Assembly (NCBI GenBank): GCA_002435955.1
Contig: DIWZ01000008.1
Coordinates: forward strand, 1 to 64,000
Length of the DNA stretch: 64,000 nt
Reading direction: 5' to 3'
Source: Pelobacter sp. UBA6093
GTDB taxonomy: Bacteria > Desulfobacterota > Desulfuromonadia > Desulfuromonadales > Syntrophotaleaceae
Positions 17,815 to 27,206 of this stretch are shown piece by piece (positions within the stretch are counted from its first letter, which is position 1; the number at the start of each line of letters is the position of its first letter). The notes under the pieces were generated by a model that had not been told where the DNA came from, made no database searches, and saw only the letters and a list, made by a program, of their open reading frames with translations. The position numbers and the translations under genes are program-made.

Positions 17815-19590
17815 ATGTCCGTAAACTTGTCCGGGGGGGCAATGCGCCTGCTGGCAAATGAAAGCAGCTTTCTGTCCCTGAATGATAATGCCGATCTCGG
17901 GCTGGCCTGGATCGATACGGAGTTCCGGGTCGTTTTACATAACTCGATGATGGGCCGGCTTTGCGGCAATCCTGCGGCCGACCTTGTCGGAGGTTATTGT
18001 TATGAGGTTATTCGTGGGAGGACGAGCATCTGTCCCAGGTGTCCCGGGAGGCAAGCTATGGACGCACGGGCCTCGGTTTTTCCAGCGTTGGAAAAGGATT
18101 CCAGCGTTGGAAACAATTCCGGTATAAGCGTGCATGCGATTCCAAGTTTGGCCGATGACGGATCCGTCAGCGGCTTCCTTTTGGTTCTGCAGCATCATAA
18201 GCCATTTAAAGGGTTGGCTGATTCCCCTCCTGAAAATGAACCAGCTTCCCGGCGGCTGAACAACGAAATTGCCGACCCCTTGATGATCGAGAAAGAGCTC
18301 CAGAGACAGCAGCCTGACCAGCTCAAACAGCATGAAGATCCGGACCAGCTATTCCGCCTGGTACAACTGGGTAAAAAGGAATGGGAATTGACCATGGACT
18401 GCGTCAAGGAAATAGTGGTCCTGGTCGATGCCGCCGGAAAGATCCGACGCTGTAACAAGGCCATGGTAAACCTGACCGGAAAGGGCTACCCCGATCTCAT
18501 CGGCCAGCAACTGCGGGATGTTTTCAGGCAGGGAAGCATCCCGGTTGATATCCTTCTGGGGCAACAGACGGAAGTTTTCCACGAGCTCGACGGGCGGTGG
18601 TTTCTTGTAAACAGCTACCGTTTGGACGAAAGTCAGGATGGAGGCGGAGCTGTCCTCACCCTCTACGATTACACCAGCCTGAAACAGCTGACCTCCAAAC
18701 TGGAGGATTCCAACCGGAAGCTGGAAATCAAGAGCCGCCAGTTGGAGGAAGCTTACGCGGAGTTGAAGACGACCCAGGTCAAGATTTTCAATCAGGAAAA
18801 AATGGCCACTATCGGGCAACTGGCGGCCGGAGTGGCCCACGAGATCAACAACCCCATCGGCTTTATATCGAGCAATCTCCGAACCCTGCATAAATATCTG
18901 GCCAGATTGAGAGAATTTATCGATGTTCAGGATGAGGCATTGCAGGCGCCGTGGCATCCGGGAGCTCTCGATGCGGTTGTCAAAGCCCGCAAGAAGCTGA
19001 AACCGGATTTTATCGTCGAGGATGTCGTGGATCTGATCGACGAATCCCTCGACGGCGCCGAACGGGTAAGGAAAATCGTTCAGGATCTGAAGACATTTTC
19101 CCGGGTGGACGAGTCGGATTGGAGAACTGTCGATCTTGTGGAATGTTTTGAGAGCACCATCAACATGGTCTGGAACGAGATCAAGTACAAAGCCACCCTG
19201 ATTCGGGATTTTGCCGAGCTGCCACCTGTCAGGTGCTATCCGCATCAGGTCAATCAGGTTTTCCTGAATCTCCTTATCAACGCTGCGCAGGCCATCGACA
19301 GGGAGGGGCAGATAACCGTAAAAGCCTGGCAGGATGGAGAAACGGTGCTGTTCTCCGTTGCCGATACCGGTTGCGGCATTCCCGAGGAAAATCTACCCAG
19401 GATCTTTGAACCGTTTTTCACTACCAAGGAAATCGGCATCGGCACCGGCCTGGGGTTGAGTCTCTCTTATGAAATCGTAAAAAAACACCTGGGGGAAATC
19501 TTCGTGGAAAGTGACCCGGGAAAAGGGACAGCTTTCACTGTGCGCCTGCCCGTCGATGTAAAGGCTGTGTCCCGGCCTGCGGATGAATGA
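17815..19590 (+). CDS. PAS-domain sensor histidine kinase
   Basis: A soluble kinase of 591 residues (31 more if the ATG at 17722 is used; the ATG at 17815 has the better ribosome site, GGGGGGAAA). A PAS domain near the N-terminus carries an unusual cysteine set (GGYCYEVI and TSICPRCPG), a pattern that may sense redox or metal. A second PAS ([16 protein letters not shown]) and a coiled coil follow, then the HisKA H-box [13 protein letters not shown] (His 342) and an HATPase_c domain ([34 protein letters not shown]). No membrane segment. It is followed within a few bases by a small ORF and a receiver-HD-GYP gene, its likely target. Confidence 0.92.
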   Translation: MSVNLSGGAMRLLANESSFLSLNDNADLGLAWIDTEFRVVLHNSMMGRLCGNPAADLVGGYCYEVIRGRTSICPRCPGRQAMDARASVFPALEKDSSVGNNSGISVHAIPSLADDGSVSGFLLVLQHHKPFKGLADSPPENEPASRRLNNEIADPLMIEKELQRQQPDQLKQHEDPDQLFRLVQLGKKEWELTMDCVKEIVVLVDAAGKIRRCNKAMVNLTGKGYPDLIGQQLRDVFRQGSIPVDILLGQQTEVFHELDGRWFLVNSYRLDESQDGGGAVLTLYDYTSLKQLTSKLEDSNRKLEIKSRQLEEAYAELKTTQVKIFNQEKMATIGQLAAGVAHEINNPIGFISSNLRTLHKYLARLREFIDVQDEALQAPWHPGALDAVVKARKKLKPDFIVEDVVDLIDESLDGAERVRKIVQDLKTFSRVDESDWRTVDLVECFESTINMVWNEIKYKATLIRDFAELPPVRCYPHQVNQVFLNLLINAAQAIDREGQITVKAWQDGETVLFSVADTGCGIPEENLPRIFEPFFTTKEIGIGTGLGLSLSYEIVKKHLGEIFVESDPGKGTAFTVRLPVDVKAVSRPADE

Positions 19591-19709
19591 TGCCGGTCAG
19601 AGGGAAACCAGGGATGGCTAATCGGTGGATCAAGGGCAACAAGATCCATCTGGGAAATCATGAAGGTCTGGTTGTGACCTTCGATCTGGATGAGGGGGAG
19701 CATGTCTGA
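19590..19709 (+). CDS. Small ORF between kinase and HD-GYP regulator
   Basis: A 39-residue frame ([20 protein letters not shown] and so on, ending DLDEGEHV). Its ATG overlaps the kinase stop as TGATG, and its end overlaps the start of the next gene by 8 bp, a tight coupling on both sides. An internal ATG at 19614 would give 31 residues. No known family. It may be a real small protein or only a translational bridge. Confidence 0.45.
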   Translation: MPVRGKPGMANRWIKGNKIHLGNHEGLVVTFDLDEGEHV

Positions 19710-20652
19710 AACGGTTCTATTCGTTGACGATGAGGAGAATGTCCTGCGTTCCATCGAGCGCCTTTTCCTGGAAAAGGACTTGATCTTGCGCAGCGTTTCG
19801 AACGCAAGGAGTGCACTGGCCATCCTGCAGAAAGAGGATGTAGCGGTCATCGTCTCCGACAATATGATGCCGGGCATGTCAGGGCTCGATCTGCTTTGCC
19901 GGGTCCGGGAGATTTCACCCTCCACCATCAAAGTGTTGATGACGGCCTATGCGGATCTTGGCACCGCGGTTGAGGCGATCAACAAAAGCGAAATTTTCCG
20001 TTTTGTCCTGAAACCCTGGAACAACGACGAATTGGAGTGGGTAGTCGAGGAAAGCCTGGCCCGCTACCGAATTATCCAGACACTTTCCCGGGGAACCGAG
20101 TCAACTTTGCTCTGTCTGGCGCAAACGATCGAGCTCAAGGATCCCTATACACGCGGGCACTGTGAACGGGTGGGAGAATATGCCGTGGCCATGGCGCGTC
20201 GGCTCGGGCTCGCGGAATCGGCCCTCAAGGAGATTCGGCACGGCAGCTGGCTGCACGACTGTGGAAAGATCGGGGTGCCGGAGAAAATCCTGAACCTGGG
20301 CGGCCCCCTGGACGCAAGCCAGTATGCGATCGTCAAAAACCACCCCTGTTGGGGGGCGGATGTGGCGAGGCAGGCCGGGCTTCCGACAAGGGTGATCAAT
20401 ATCGTCCTGCATCATCACGAGCGTTTCGACGGAAAAGGATATCCCCTGCAGCTCAAAGGGCGAGCCGTGCCTCTGGAAGCCAGGATTATCAGTGTTGCCG
20501 ATATCTACGATTCCCTGACCACGGATCGCCCCTATCGAAAAGCCATCTCCAGAGGTGAAGCACTCCAGATCCTCTGCAATCTCAAAGGGGGTGCTTTGGA
20601 TCCTGACATGGTCGACCTGTTTCTGGATTTATTCGGAACACAAAACGAGTGA
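19702..20652 (+). CDS. Response regulator with HD-GYP phosphodiesterase domain
   Basis: A 316-residue RpfG-like protein. The receiver domain has VDDEEN, phospho-acceptor Asp53 (VSDNMMPGMSG), the T/S at MTAYAD and Lys104 (KPWNN). The C-terminal HD-GYP domain shows HDCGKIGVP (185-193) and HHHERFDGKGYP (237-248), followed by a late VADIYDSLTTDRPYRKA. Such proteins hydrolyse cyclic di-GMP and often touch pilus ATPase pathways. The ATG at 19702 follows GGGGGAG; 19690 is possible but has no ribosome site. Likely phosphorylated by the kinase just upstream. Confidence 0.93.
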   Translation: MSETVLFVDDEENVLRSIERLFLEKDLILRSVSNARSALAILQKEDVAVIVSDNMMPGMSGLDLLCRVREISPSTIKVLMTAYADLGTAVEAINKSEIFRFVLKPWNNDELEWVVEESLARYRIIQTLSRGTESTLLCLAQTIELKDPYTRGHCERVGEYAVAMARRLGLAESALKEIRHGSWLHDCGKIGVPEKILNLGGPLDASQYAIVKNHPCWGADVARQAGLPTRVINIVLHHHERFDGKGYPLQLKGRAVPLEARIISVADIYDSLTTDRPYRKAISRGEALQILCNLKGGALDPDMVDLFLDLFGTQNE

Positions 20653-20679
20653 TGGTGTCCTTTGTCAAAGGATGGGCCT

Positions 20680-21342
20680 GTGATCGAGTATGACGAATGT
20701 GAAAAGAGGATGGTTCTCAAGCTGGTCTATTACGGTCCGGCGCTGTCTGGCAAGACCACCAACCTGCTGCAGCTGCACGACCTGCTGCAGCCGGAAGGGC
20801 GCGGCGATCTCATGGTTCTGGATACTAAGGATGACCGGACCATTTTTTTCGACCTGCTGCCGTTCTTCCTGATGGCTCCCAGCGGCCTGCGAATCAAGCT
20901 CAAGGTTTACACGGTTCCCGGACAGGTCAAACACGATGCCACCCGCAAGGCGGTCCTGCAGAGGGCCGACGGCGTGGCGTTCATTGCAGACTCCCAACGG
21001 TCGGAAATAACCAACAACTTTAACAGCTTTCAAAATCTTGAAAAAAACCTGGGCTTTGTCGGCCTGGATATCGAACATATCCCCCTGGTGGTGCAGTTCA
21101 ACAAGCGGGATCTGGGCGGAATCGTTGCCGAAGAAGAAGTCCGCCGGGTCTGGAACCCTTCGGGGATTCCCGTTTTCATGAGCTCCGCCCTGCACGGTAC
21201 CGGTGTCTTGGAGACCTTTGTCCAATTGGCGGATCGAACCTACGAGCACATCGACTCTCGATACGGGCTGGCCGGGAATCATGGGCTGGATAAACACATG
21301 TTCCTTTCCCAGCTTGTTCGGAGGAGATCGGATTATTCTTGA
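20680..21342 (+). CDS. mglA: MglA-like small Ras-type GTPase
   Basis: A 220-residue GTPase of the bacterial MglA family, which sets cell polarity and pilus or gliding motility. The P-loop reads GPALSGKTT, the switch region holds TVPGQ, and NKRD gives guanine specificity. The GTG at 20680 is chosen because AAAGGA sits 7 bp ahead and the product then starts like other MglA proteins; a TTG at 20662 is the alternative. The C-terminal 40 residues extend past the usual end. It lies between two kinase/receiver pairs, next to a PilB-type ATPase, which supports a polarity role. Confidence 0.88.
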   Translation: MIEYDECEKRMVLKLVYYGPALSGKTTNLLQLHDLLQPEGRGDLMVLDTKDDRTIFFDLLPFFLMAPSGLRIKLKVYTVPGQVKHDATRKAVLQRADGVAFIADSQRSEITNNFNSFQNLEKNLGFVGLDIEHIPLVVQFNKRDLGGIVAEEEVRRVWNPSGIPVFMSSALHGTGVLETFVQLADRTYEHIDSRYGLAGNHGLDKHMFLSQLVRRRSDYS

Positions 21343-21412
21343 AGATTTCTGCTGTAACCGTCTGCGCCAGACTTTCAGAAACGCCTGGCACGGATGACAA
21401 CGTGGAGCAGCC

Positions 21413-22708
21413 ATGAATCTTACCACTGAGATCGAATTTCTCGTGGGTGCGGAAAAACGCCTTACCGATGTTCTCGATGAAGCGCAAACCCAGCCGTTGC
21501 TTAACAGCGCCGTAAAAGCAGGGGTCGGGTTTGCCGCCATTGTCGATGATCGAGGCGTGCCCTTGTGGAGCCTGGGAACACACCAGCCTTTGCCGATCCC
21601 GGTGGAGGAGGATTGGGATGCCACCTGCAGGCTTCTGCTGGAAGGCGAACCGGTGGGGGCGGTGTGCCTGATACGCGGCCAGGTCAGTAGCAAAGGGTGC
21701 GGGATCATGGCCCACCTGATCGCTGAGGCCCTGAACAGTATCATAAACAATAATCTGAAGCGGATGCTGACGACGGAAATCCATACCCGGGTGGTGAACC
21801 AGTCCTACGACGAATTGCTCGAGAGCAACCGGCGGCTGACTGAATCGGAAAAGAAATACCGGGACCTGGCCGAAACCCTGGAACGGCGGGTACAAGAGCG
21901 GAGCGGAGAACTTAAACGCGCCTATGCCCGGCTGATTCAACAGGAAAAAATGGCTTCCGTCGGCCAGCTTGCTGCCGGGGTAGCTCATGAAATCAACAAC
22001 CCAATCAGTTATATCCTGAGTAATCTCAATATGTTGCGAAGATATTTGGGGAAAATGGCAAGCATGCTGGAGCACTATCGCGAGTTGCATGCGTCTGCCG
22101 GATCCGAGAAATGGCAGGAGTTAAAGCTCGATATGGTACTTGGAGATGCGGGCGAACTTTTGGATCAGAATGTTTCGGGAGCGGAAAAAATCATCCAGAT
22201 CGTTTCCGACCTCAAGGGTTTTTCCCACGTGGACGACATGGGTGAAAGTGCGGTGGACATCAACCTGGAAATCGATCGCACCCTCGGCGTCCTCTCCCGG
22301 GAAATCCCCGGAGATGCCAGGATAGTCAAGGAATATGGCGACCTTCCGACCTTTGAGGGAAACGCAGCCCAACTGTGCCAGGTCGTTTTGAATTTGTTGC
22401 GCAACGCCTTCCAGGCGCGGCCCCGGGGATTGCAACTGGTTATCACCACCGAGCATAAAGGTGAAAACATCCGCATAAGGTTTTCCGACAACGGCCCCGG
22501 AGTGCCGGATGACATCCGTAACAGAATTTTCGAGCCTTTTTTCACCACTCGCGATGTCGGCCAGGGCACGGGGCTGGGGTTGACGGTCGCGTATGATATC
22601 GTCACTGGATACGGCGGAACCATCGAGGTGGAAAACCGCAGGCAGGGTGGAGCCGTGTTTCTTGTTCAACTGCCGGTGACAGGGGGAACCCATGGCCAGT
22701 TACGCTGA
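21413..22708 (+). CDS. Histidine kinase with GAF-like N-terminus
   Basis: A 431-residue soluble kinase. Residues 30-110 (GVGFAAIVDDRGVPLWSLG) resemble a GAF-like or roadblock-like sensor fold, which I cannot settle. A coiled coil leads to the H-box [14 protein letters not shown] (His192), and the ATPase domain has QVVLNLLRNAFQA, DNGPGVP and GTGLGLTVAYDIV. The gene end overlaps the start of the receiver-ATPase gene by 17 bp, so the two are co-translated and a phosphotransfer pair is likely. Confidence 0.92.
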   Translation: MNLTTEIEFLVGAEKRLTDVLDEAQTQPLLNSAVKAGVGFAAIVDDRGVPLWSLGTHQPLPIPVEEDWDATCRLLLEGEPVGAVCLIRGQVSSKGCGIMAHLIAEALNSIINNNLKRMLTTEIHTRVVNQSYDELLESNRRLTESEKKYRDLAETLERRVQERSGELKRAYARLIQQEKMASVGQLAAGVAHEINNPISYILSNLNMLRRYLGKMASMLEHYRELHASAGSEKWQELKLDMVLGDAGELLDQNVSGAEKIIQIVSDLKGFSHVDDMGESAVDINLEIDRTLGVLSREIPGDARIVKEYGDLPTFEGNAAQLCQVVLNLLRNAFQARPRGLQLVITTEHKGENIRIRFSDNGPGVPDDIRNRIFEPFFTTRDVGQGTGLGLTVAYDIVTGYGGTIEVENRRQGGAVFLVQLPVTGGTHGQLR

Positions 22709-25118
22709 ACTTTTCCGGACCGTTCTGGGAAACCAGGGAGCCGAGCCAGTCGTCGAGGATGAGTCGGATGCGATCATCCCCGATCAAAACGGCTATACCC
22801 TTCTGTTTGTGGATGACGAGGACGGCGTTCTCAAGGCGCTGAAAAGGATTTTTCAGGACGAAAATTACCAGATCCTGACCGCTTCCAGCGGCTCCGAGGC
22901 TCTGAGAATGCTGGAAAAGCACAGCATTCACCTGGTCGTGTCCGATCACCGGATGCCCGGCATGAGCGGGGCGCAACTCCTTAAGCAGATCAAGGAGCGC
23001 TGGCCGGAAATCATCCGTATCATGCTTACCGGATATGCCGATGTTCAGTCCATCATGGGGGCGGTCAACGAAGGTTCGGTTTACAAATTCATTACCAAAC
23101 CCTGGAATGACGAGGATCTGCGACTCACCATCAGCCTCGCGCTGCAACAGTATGCCCTGCTGCAGGAAAACCGCAAACTCAAGGAGGTCAGCAGGCAGCA
23201 AAAGGAAAAACTGAAAAACTACTCTGCCCTGATCGAGAAGAACAACGGCATGCTGGCAAGCCTGCTGGCCAAGGCCGGCCTGGTGAAACTGGAGGACTTT
23301 CATCGTGCCCTGAGCCAACGCCTGGGGGAGGAATTCATCATCGATACCCTGGTGCGCCTGGGTACCGCCAATGAAACCGAGATCCTCAAACTCCTGCAGG
23401 ACAAGCTGCATCTGGAATATGTGGATCTCAAGGAGATGAATCTGAGTGGCGAAGTCGTTCGCATCCTGCCCAAGGAACCTTGCATAAAACACCGCATGAT
23501 TCCCATTCGGCTCGATGACCGGCAGTTGACCCTGGCCATGGCTGATCCTTCCGATATATACCAGTGCGACAATCTTGCCATGATAACCGGGTTCAGGATC
23601 AGTCCGGTCATCGCCCGCAGTGCGGATATTCTGGAGAAGCTCAACGCCTTTCATGAGACCTCGTCCCAACCAGGCAAGATGAATTTCGACGAAATCCTGG
23701 ACCTCGACCCCATGGATGAGGTGGATATTGTCATCGAGGACGATGAGGTCGATATCAGTGTCCAGGAACTGATCAGTTCCTCCGAAGTTCCGCCGATCAT
23801 CCGGATAGTCAATTCCATCATTGCTGAAGCCATCCGCTATCGAGCCAGCGATATTCATATCGAGCCAAAGACCAAATTCACGGTGATAAGATTTCGCATC
23901 GACGGCATGCTGCATGACAAGATCCGCATCCCTTCGGATTTGCACCCGGCCACCATCTCGCGGATCAAGATCCTGGCCAAGCTCGATATCTCCGAACGCC
24001 GCAAACCCCAGGACGGCCGCATTACGGTGAAAGCCGCAACCCGGATGGTGGATCTGAGGGTTTCCACCATGCCTTCCATCAATGGGGAAAAAGTGGTGAT
24101 GCGGATCCTCGACAAGAGCGCTGCCGTTCTCAAGCTCGAAGATCTCGGGCTGCTGGCCGAGGATCTGAAAAATATCTACAGTCTGATCAAAAAGCCGCAG
24201 GGGATTCTGATCGCCACCGGTCCCACCGGCAGTGGCAAAACGACCATGCTCTATTCCATCCTGGGGGAAATGCTGGTGCGGTCGAAGAATTTCGAGACCA
24301 TCGAAGATCCGGTGGAATATTTTGTCGAGGAGGCCAATCAGGTCTATGTGCGCGAAAAGATCGGGCTGTCCTTCGCGTCGGTGTTGCGGGCCACCCTGCG
24401 CCAGGATCCGGATGTCATCCTGGTGGGTGAAATCCGCGATTTCGATACCGCGGACGTTGCCTTCAAGGCGGCCCTGACCGGACATATGGTGCTTACTACC
24501 CTGCATACCAACAGCTCGGTAGCCTCCATCACCCGCCTTATCGATATCGGCATCAAGCCATATCTGATCGCCTCCGCCCTGGAGGGGATCATTGCCCAAC
24601 GGCTGGTTCGACGGTGTTGCAAATACTGCCGGGTCGAAGAACCGCCGGACAGGGAGATCCTCGATCTTCTTCGGGTCTCTCCGGATAGCATCGGTGCGCA
24701 GGTGGTGCGCGGCAAGGGATGCCCCCGCTGCAACAACACTGGCTACCTGGGGAGGATCGGGATTTACGAGCTGTTCATCATGAACGATGACTTCCGACAT
24801 ATTATCTCCGAGAATTCCAGGGGATCGGAATTGCTGAACATGGCCAAAGCCAACGGCATGAAAAGTTTGCTCGACGACGGGCTGGCCAAGGTCAGGCATG
24901 GAGAAACGACCCTGGACGAAATCCTCAGAGTGCTCGGCCCCCAGATACGACACGAAAGAGTCTGTGAAAAATGCCGAAAAATTATCGATGCCAAGTTCCT
25001 TTTTTGTCCGTACTGCGGGCAATTTCGACGGGACATCTGTGAAAAATGCAAAATGCCGCTGGAAGACGATTGGATCAACTGCGCCCTGTGCGGCGATAAA
25101 AGAAGCCGCACTTTATGA
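22692..25118 (+). CDS. Receiver domain fused to PilB/GspE-type ATPase
   Basis: An 808-residue protein with an uncommon order of domains. Residues 35-150 are a CheY-like receiver (FVDDEDG, Asp85 in VVSDHRMPGM, Lys136). A helical linker (150-190) leads to a type II/IV secretion ATPase N-domain (190-330). The ATPase core has Walker A GPTGSGKTT (510-518), Asp box FETIEDPVEY, Walker B DPDVILVGEIRD (572-583) and His box HTLHTN. A zinc-binding C-M domain (CCKYC and CPRC) follows, and a double zinc ribbon (CEKCRK, CPYCG, CEKCK, CALCG) ends the protein. It would power pilus or secretion fibre assembly under phosphorylation control. Confidence 0.93.
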   Translation: MASYAELFRTVLGNQGAEPVVEDESDAIIPDQNGYTLLFVDDEDGVLKALKRIFQDENYQILTASSGSEALRMLEKHSIHLVVSDHRMPGMSGAQLLKQIKERWPEIIRIMLTGYADVQSIMGAVNEGSVYKFITKPWNDEDLRLTISLALQQYALLQENRKLKEVSRQQKEKLKNYSALIEKNNGMLASLLAKAGLVKLEDFHRALSQRLGEEFIIDTLVRLGTANETEILKLLQDKLHLEYVDLKEMNLSGEVVRILPKEPCIKHRMIPIRLDDRQLTLAMADPSDIYQCDNLAMITGFRISPVIARSADILEKLNAFHETSSQPGKMNFDEILDLDPMDEVDIVIEDDEVDISVQELISSSEVPPIIRIVNSIIAEAIRYRASDIHIEPKTKFTVIRFRIDGMLHDKIRIPSDLHPATISRIKILAKLDISERRKPQDGRITVKAATRMVDLRVSTMPSINGEKVVMRILDKSAAVLKLEDLGLLAEDLKNIYSLIKKPQGILIATGPTGSGKTTMLYSILGEMLVRSKNFETIEDPVEYFVEEANQVYVREKIGLSFASVLRATLRQDPDVILVGEIRDFDTADVAFKAALTGHMVLTTLHTNSSVASITRLIDIGIKPYLIASALEGIIAQRLVRRCCKYCRVEEPPDREILDLLRVSPDSIGAQVVRGKGCPRCNNTGYLGRIGIYELFIMNDDFRHIISENSRGSELLNMAKANGMKSLLDDGLAKVRHGETTLDEILRVLGPQIRHERVCEKCRKIIDAKFLFCPYCGQFRRDICEKCKMPLEDDWINCALCGDKRSRTL

Positions 25119-25162
25119 CAGGTCGACATACAGGGCGCCGTAGCGACGAGAGGCGGGGTGCT

Positions 25163-25723
25163 ATGGAGGAAAGCAAAAACTGCATTTTGCTGGTGGATGA
25201 TGAAGCCCATGTGGTCAGCGCTCTGCGGCGGGCTCTGATGGAGGAGGACTACGATATTGTTTCAGCCCATGGCGGAAAAGAGGCCCTGGAGATCCTCTCC
25301 AGTCAGCCGATCAAAGTAATCGTTTGCGATGAAAGGATGCCCGGTATGCACGGGGCCGAATTGCTTTCCATGGTCAGCAGGAGGCATCCTCAAACCGTGC
25401 GTATCCTCCTTACAGGCCAGGCCACCCTGGAAAGCGCCATGAAAGCGGTGAACGAGGGGGAAATCTGGCGGTTTTTCGCCAAGCCATGGAACGATCTTGA
25501 TCTGGCTCTCGCGATTCGTGCGGCCATCGAAAAATACGATCTGGAAATGAACCTCCGGAAAATGATGGCTCTGGTGCGCACCCAGAATCTCGAAATCAAG
25601 CATCTCAAGGAAACCACCTCCGGCAACACCCCGGCGGGAAAATCTGAAGATGGCAGCTACTTCATGCCGGAGCTGACGGACCATGAAATCGCCCAAATCC
25701 TGAAGGAATGCGGGGAAGGCTAG
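25163..25723 (+). CDS. Response regulator, receiver with short helical tail
   Basis: A 186-residue protein. The receiver domain has LLVDDEAH, VIVCDERMPGMHG with the phospho-acceptor aspartate, ILLTGQA and FAKPWND. A short coiled-coil segment (KYDLEMNLRKMMALV) and a C-terminal LTDHEIAQILKECG follow; no DNA-binding or enzymatic domain. ATG at 25163 is preferred (GAGGCGGGG ahead); an in-frame ATG at 25115 overlaps the previous stop. It closes the signalling block and converges on nuoN. Confidence 0.88.
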   Translation: MEESKNCILLVDDEAHVVSALRRALMEEDYDIVSAHGGKEALEILSSQPIKVIVCDERMPGMHGAELLSMVSRRHPQTVRILLTGQATLESAMKAVNEGEIWRFFAKPWNDLDLALAIRAAIEKYDLEMNLRKMMALVRTQNLEIKHLKETTSGNTPAGKSEDGSYFMPELTDHEIAQILKECGEG

Positions 25724-25758
25724 AATTCCCCCCGGCGATTCCCAAGCAGCAGTCGTCT

Positions 25759-27180
25759 TCAACCCATGCTGTTTACCGCCTCCTGGGCCAGCGCGATGAT
25801 CCCTTGCGGCAGAATACCGGCGAGGATGATGGACGCCAGCAGGAACAAACCCAGGCTGGTTGCCGACCAGCTCAGAGTCACACTTTCACCCGATTCGGCC
25901 ATCGGGCGGTAAGCGGCCCTGACCAGCTTCAGATAGTAGAACGCGGAGATGGCGGAGTTGATGACCGCCAGGATGACCAGTGTGTAATGGCCCCTTTGCA
26001 GAGCCGCGGTGAACACCATGAATTTGCCGGTAAAGCCGATGGTTGGCGGAATGCCGGTCAGTCCGAAGGCGCCGGCGGCAAGGGTGCAGGCCAATAGCGG
26101 CGCACGGCGGTAGAGGCCGTGCAGGTGGTCGAAGGTGAGGTTTTCCCCCTCGGCGGCGAGTTGATAGATGACGAAAAAACAGGCCAGGTTCATCAGCAGA
26201 TAGCCGAGCATGTAATAGATCGCTGCGGCGAAACCGATCTGGTTGACGCTCAATACGCCGATCGTCACGTAGCCGGCATGGGCGATGCTGGAATAGGCCA
26301 GCAGCCGTTTCAGGTCGTTTTGCACCAAGGCACAGAGATTGCCGATGGTCATGGACATAACGGCGAACACCGCCAGGATCCAGGTCAGACTGACGGCCTC
26401 GGCACCGACCAGGCTCACCAGACGGATGATGATCGCGATCACGGCGATCTTCGGCAGGGTAGCAATGAAGGAAGTCGTTTCGTTGGCCGACCCCTCGTAG
26501 ACGTCGGGGGTCAGGAAATGCATCGGAAACAGTGCGAGTTTGTAGAAAAAACCGCACAGCAGCATGACCATACCGACCACCGCCAGCGGTTCGTTTTGCA
26601 TCAGGGCCGGGAGCGTTTGAGCGAGTTCGCCGAGCAGGGTGGAGTGTCCGAGGCCGAAAACATAACTCATGCCGTATAGCAGCAGCCCAGTAGCAATGGC
26701 ACTGAACAGGAAATATTTGATCGCCGCCTCCAGGTGCTCCCGGCGCATGGTCTGGTGGCGAAAGGGGATGATGGCGAAAAGGGCGAAGGCCGAGATTTCC
26801 AGACTCAGGAGGATGGTCAGCAACTCATGGGCGCTGGAAAGAAGCGTCATGCCGAGGGTGGCGACGGCGAGGAACAGATAGTATTCGGGCCGCAACTGTT
26901 CCTCGATGCCTCGCAACCCCGGTCCACTCCAGATGGTCAGACAGAGGCCAAGCGTGAGGATGATTTTGAACAGCTGGGAGAACAGGTCCACGCGGTAGGT
27001 CTGGAAGAACAGCATCCCCTCCTGATTGAAACCGGCGACGGCCGCCGCCAGACAAAGCACGGACAGTCCCGAGGCGAGATTGTTCAGCGTGTCGGTCTTG
27101 CAAGGGCCGAGAGCGCAGAAGAAAAACACCAGGGCCATCAGGCACAGGGTCAGTTCGGGTAGTAACAGCATCATCTGCAT
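25759..27180 (-). CDS. nuoN: Complex I subunit N
   Basis: A 473-residue, about 14-helix antiporter-like membrane subunit of the proton-pumping dehydrogenase. PTIGFTGKFMVF near the C-terminal third, the conserved lysine-bearing KLALFPMHFLTPDVYEG and AHAGYVTIGVL are typical of NuoN. The ATG follows AAGGACTTGCC; an upstream in-frame start is rejected. Last gene of the nuo operon, converging on the receiver gene 35 bp away, with no obvious terminator between. Confidence 0.95.
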   Translation of the reverse strand: MQMMLLLPELTLCLMALVFFFCALGPCKTDTLNNLASGLSVLCLAAAVAGFNQEGMLFFQTYRVDLFSQLFKIILTLGLCLTIWSGPGLRGIEEQLRPEYYLFLAVATLGMTLLSSAHELLTILLSLEISAFALFAIIPFRHQTMRREHLEAAIKYFLFSAIATGLLLYGMSYVFGLGHSTLLGELAQTLPALMQNEPLAVVGMVMLLCGFFYKLALFPMHFLTPDVYEGSANETTSFIATLPKIAVIAIIIRLVSLVGAEAVSLTWILAVFAVMSMTIGNLCALVQNDLKRLLAYSSIAHAGYVTIGVLSVNQIGFAAAIYYMLGYLLMNLACFFVIYQLAAEGENLTFDHLHGLYRRAPLLACTLAAGAFGLTGIPPTIGFTGKFMVFTAALQRGHYTLVILAVINSAISAFYYLKLVRAAYRPMAESGESVTLSWSATSLGLFLLASIILAGILPQGIIALAQEAVNSMG

Positions 27181-27206
27181 GGCAAGTCCTTCAAAGTTAC
27201 TAAGGT

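Noticed and set aside
22602..25022. An 806-codon minus-strand open frame opposite the receiver-ATPase gene
   Set aside because: It is the shadow of a gene with complete catalytic motifs and shows no family pattern of its own.
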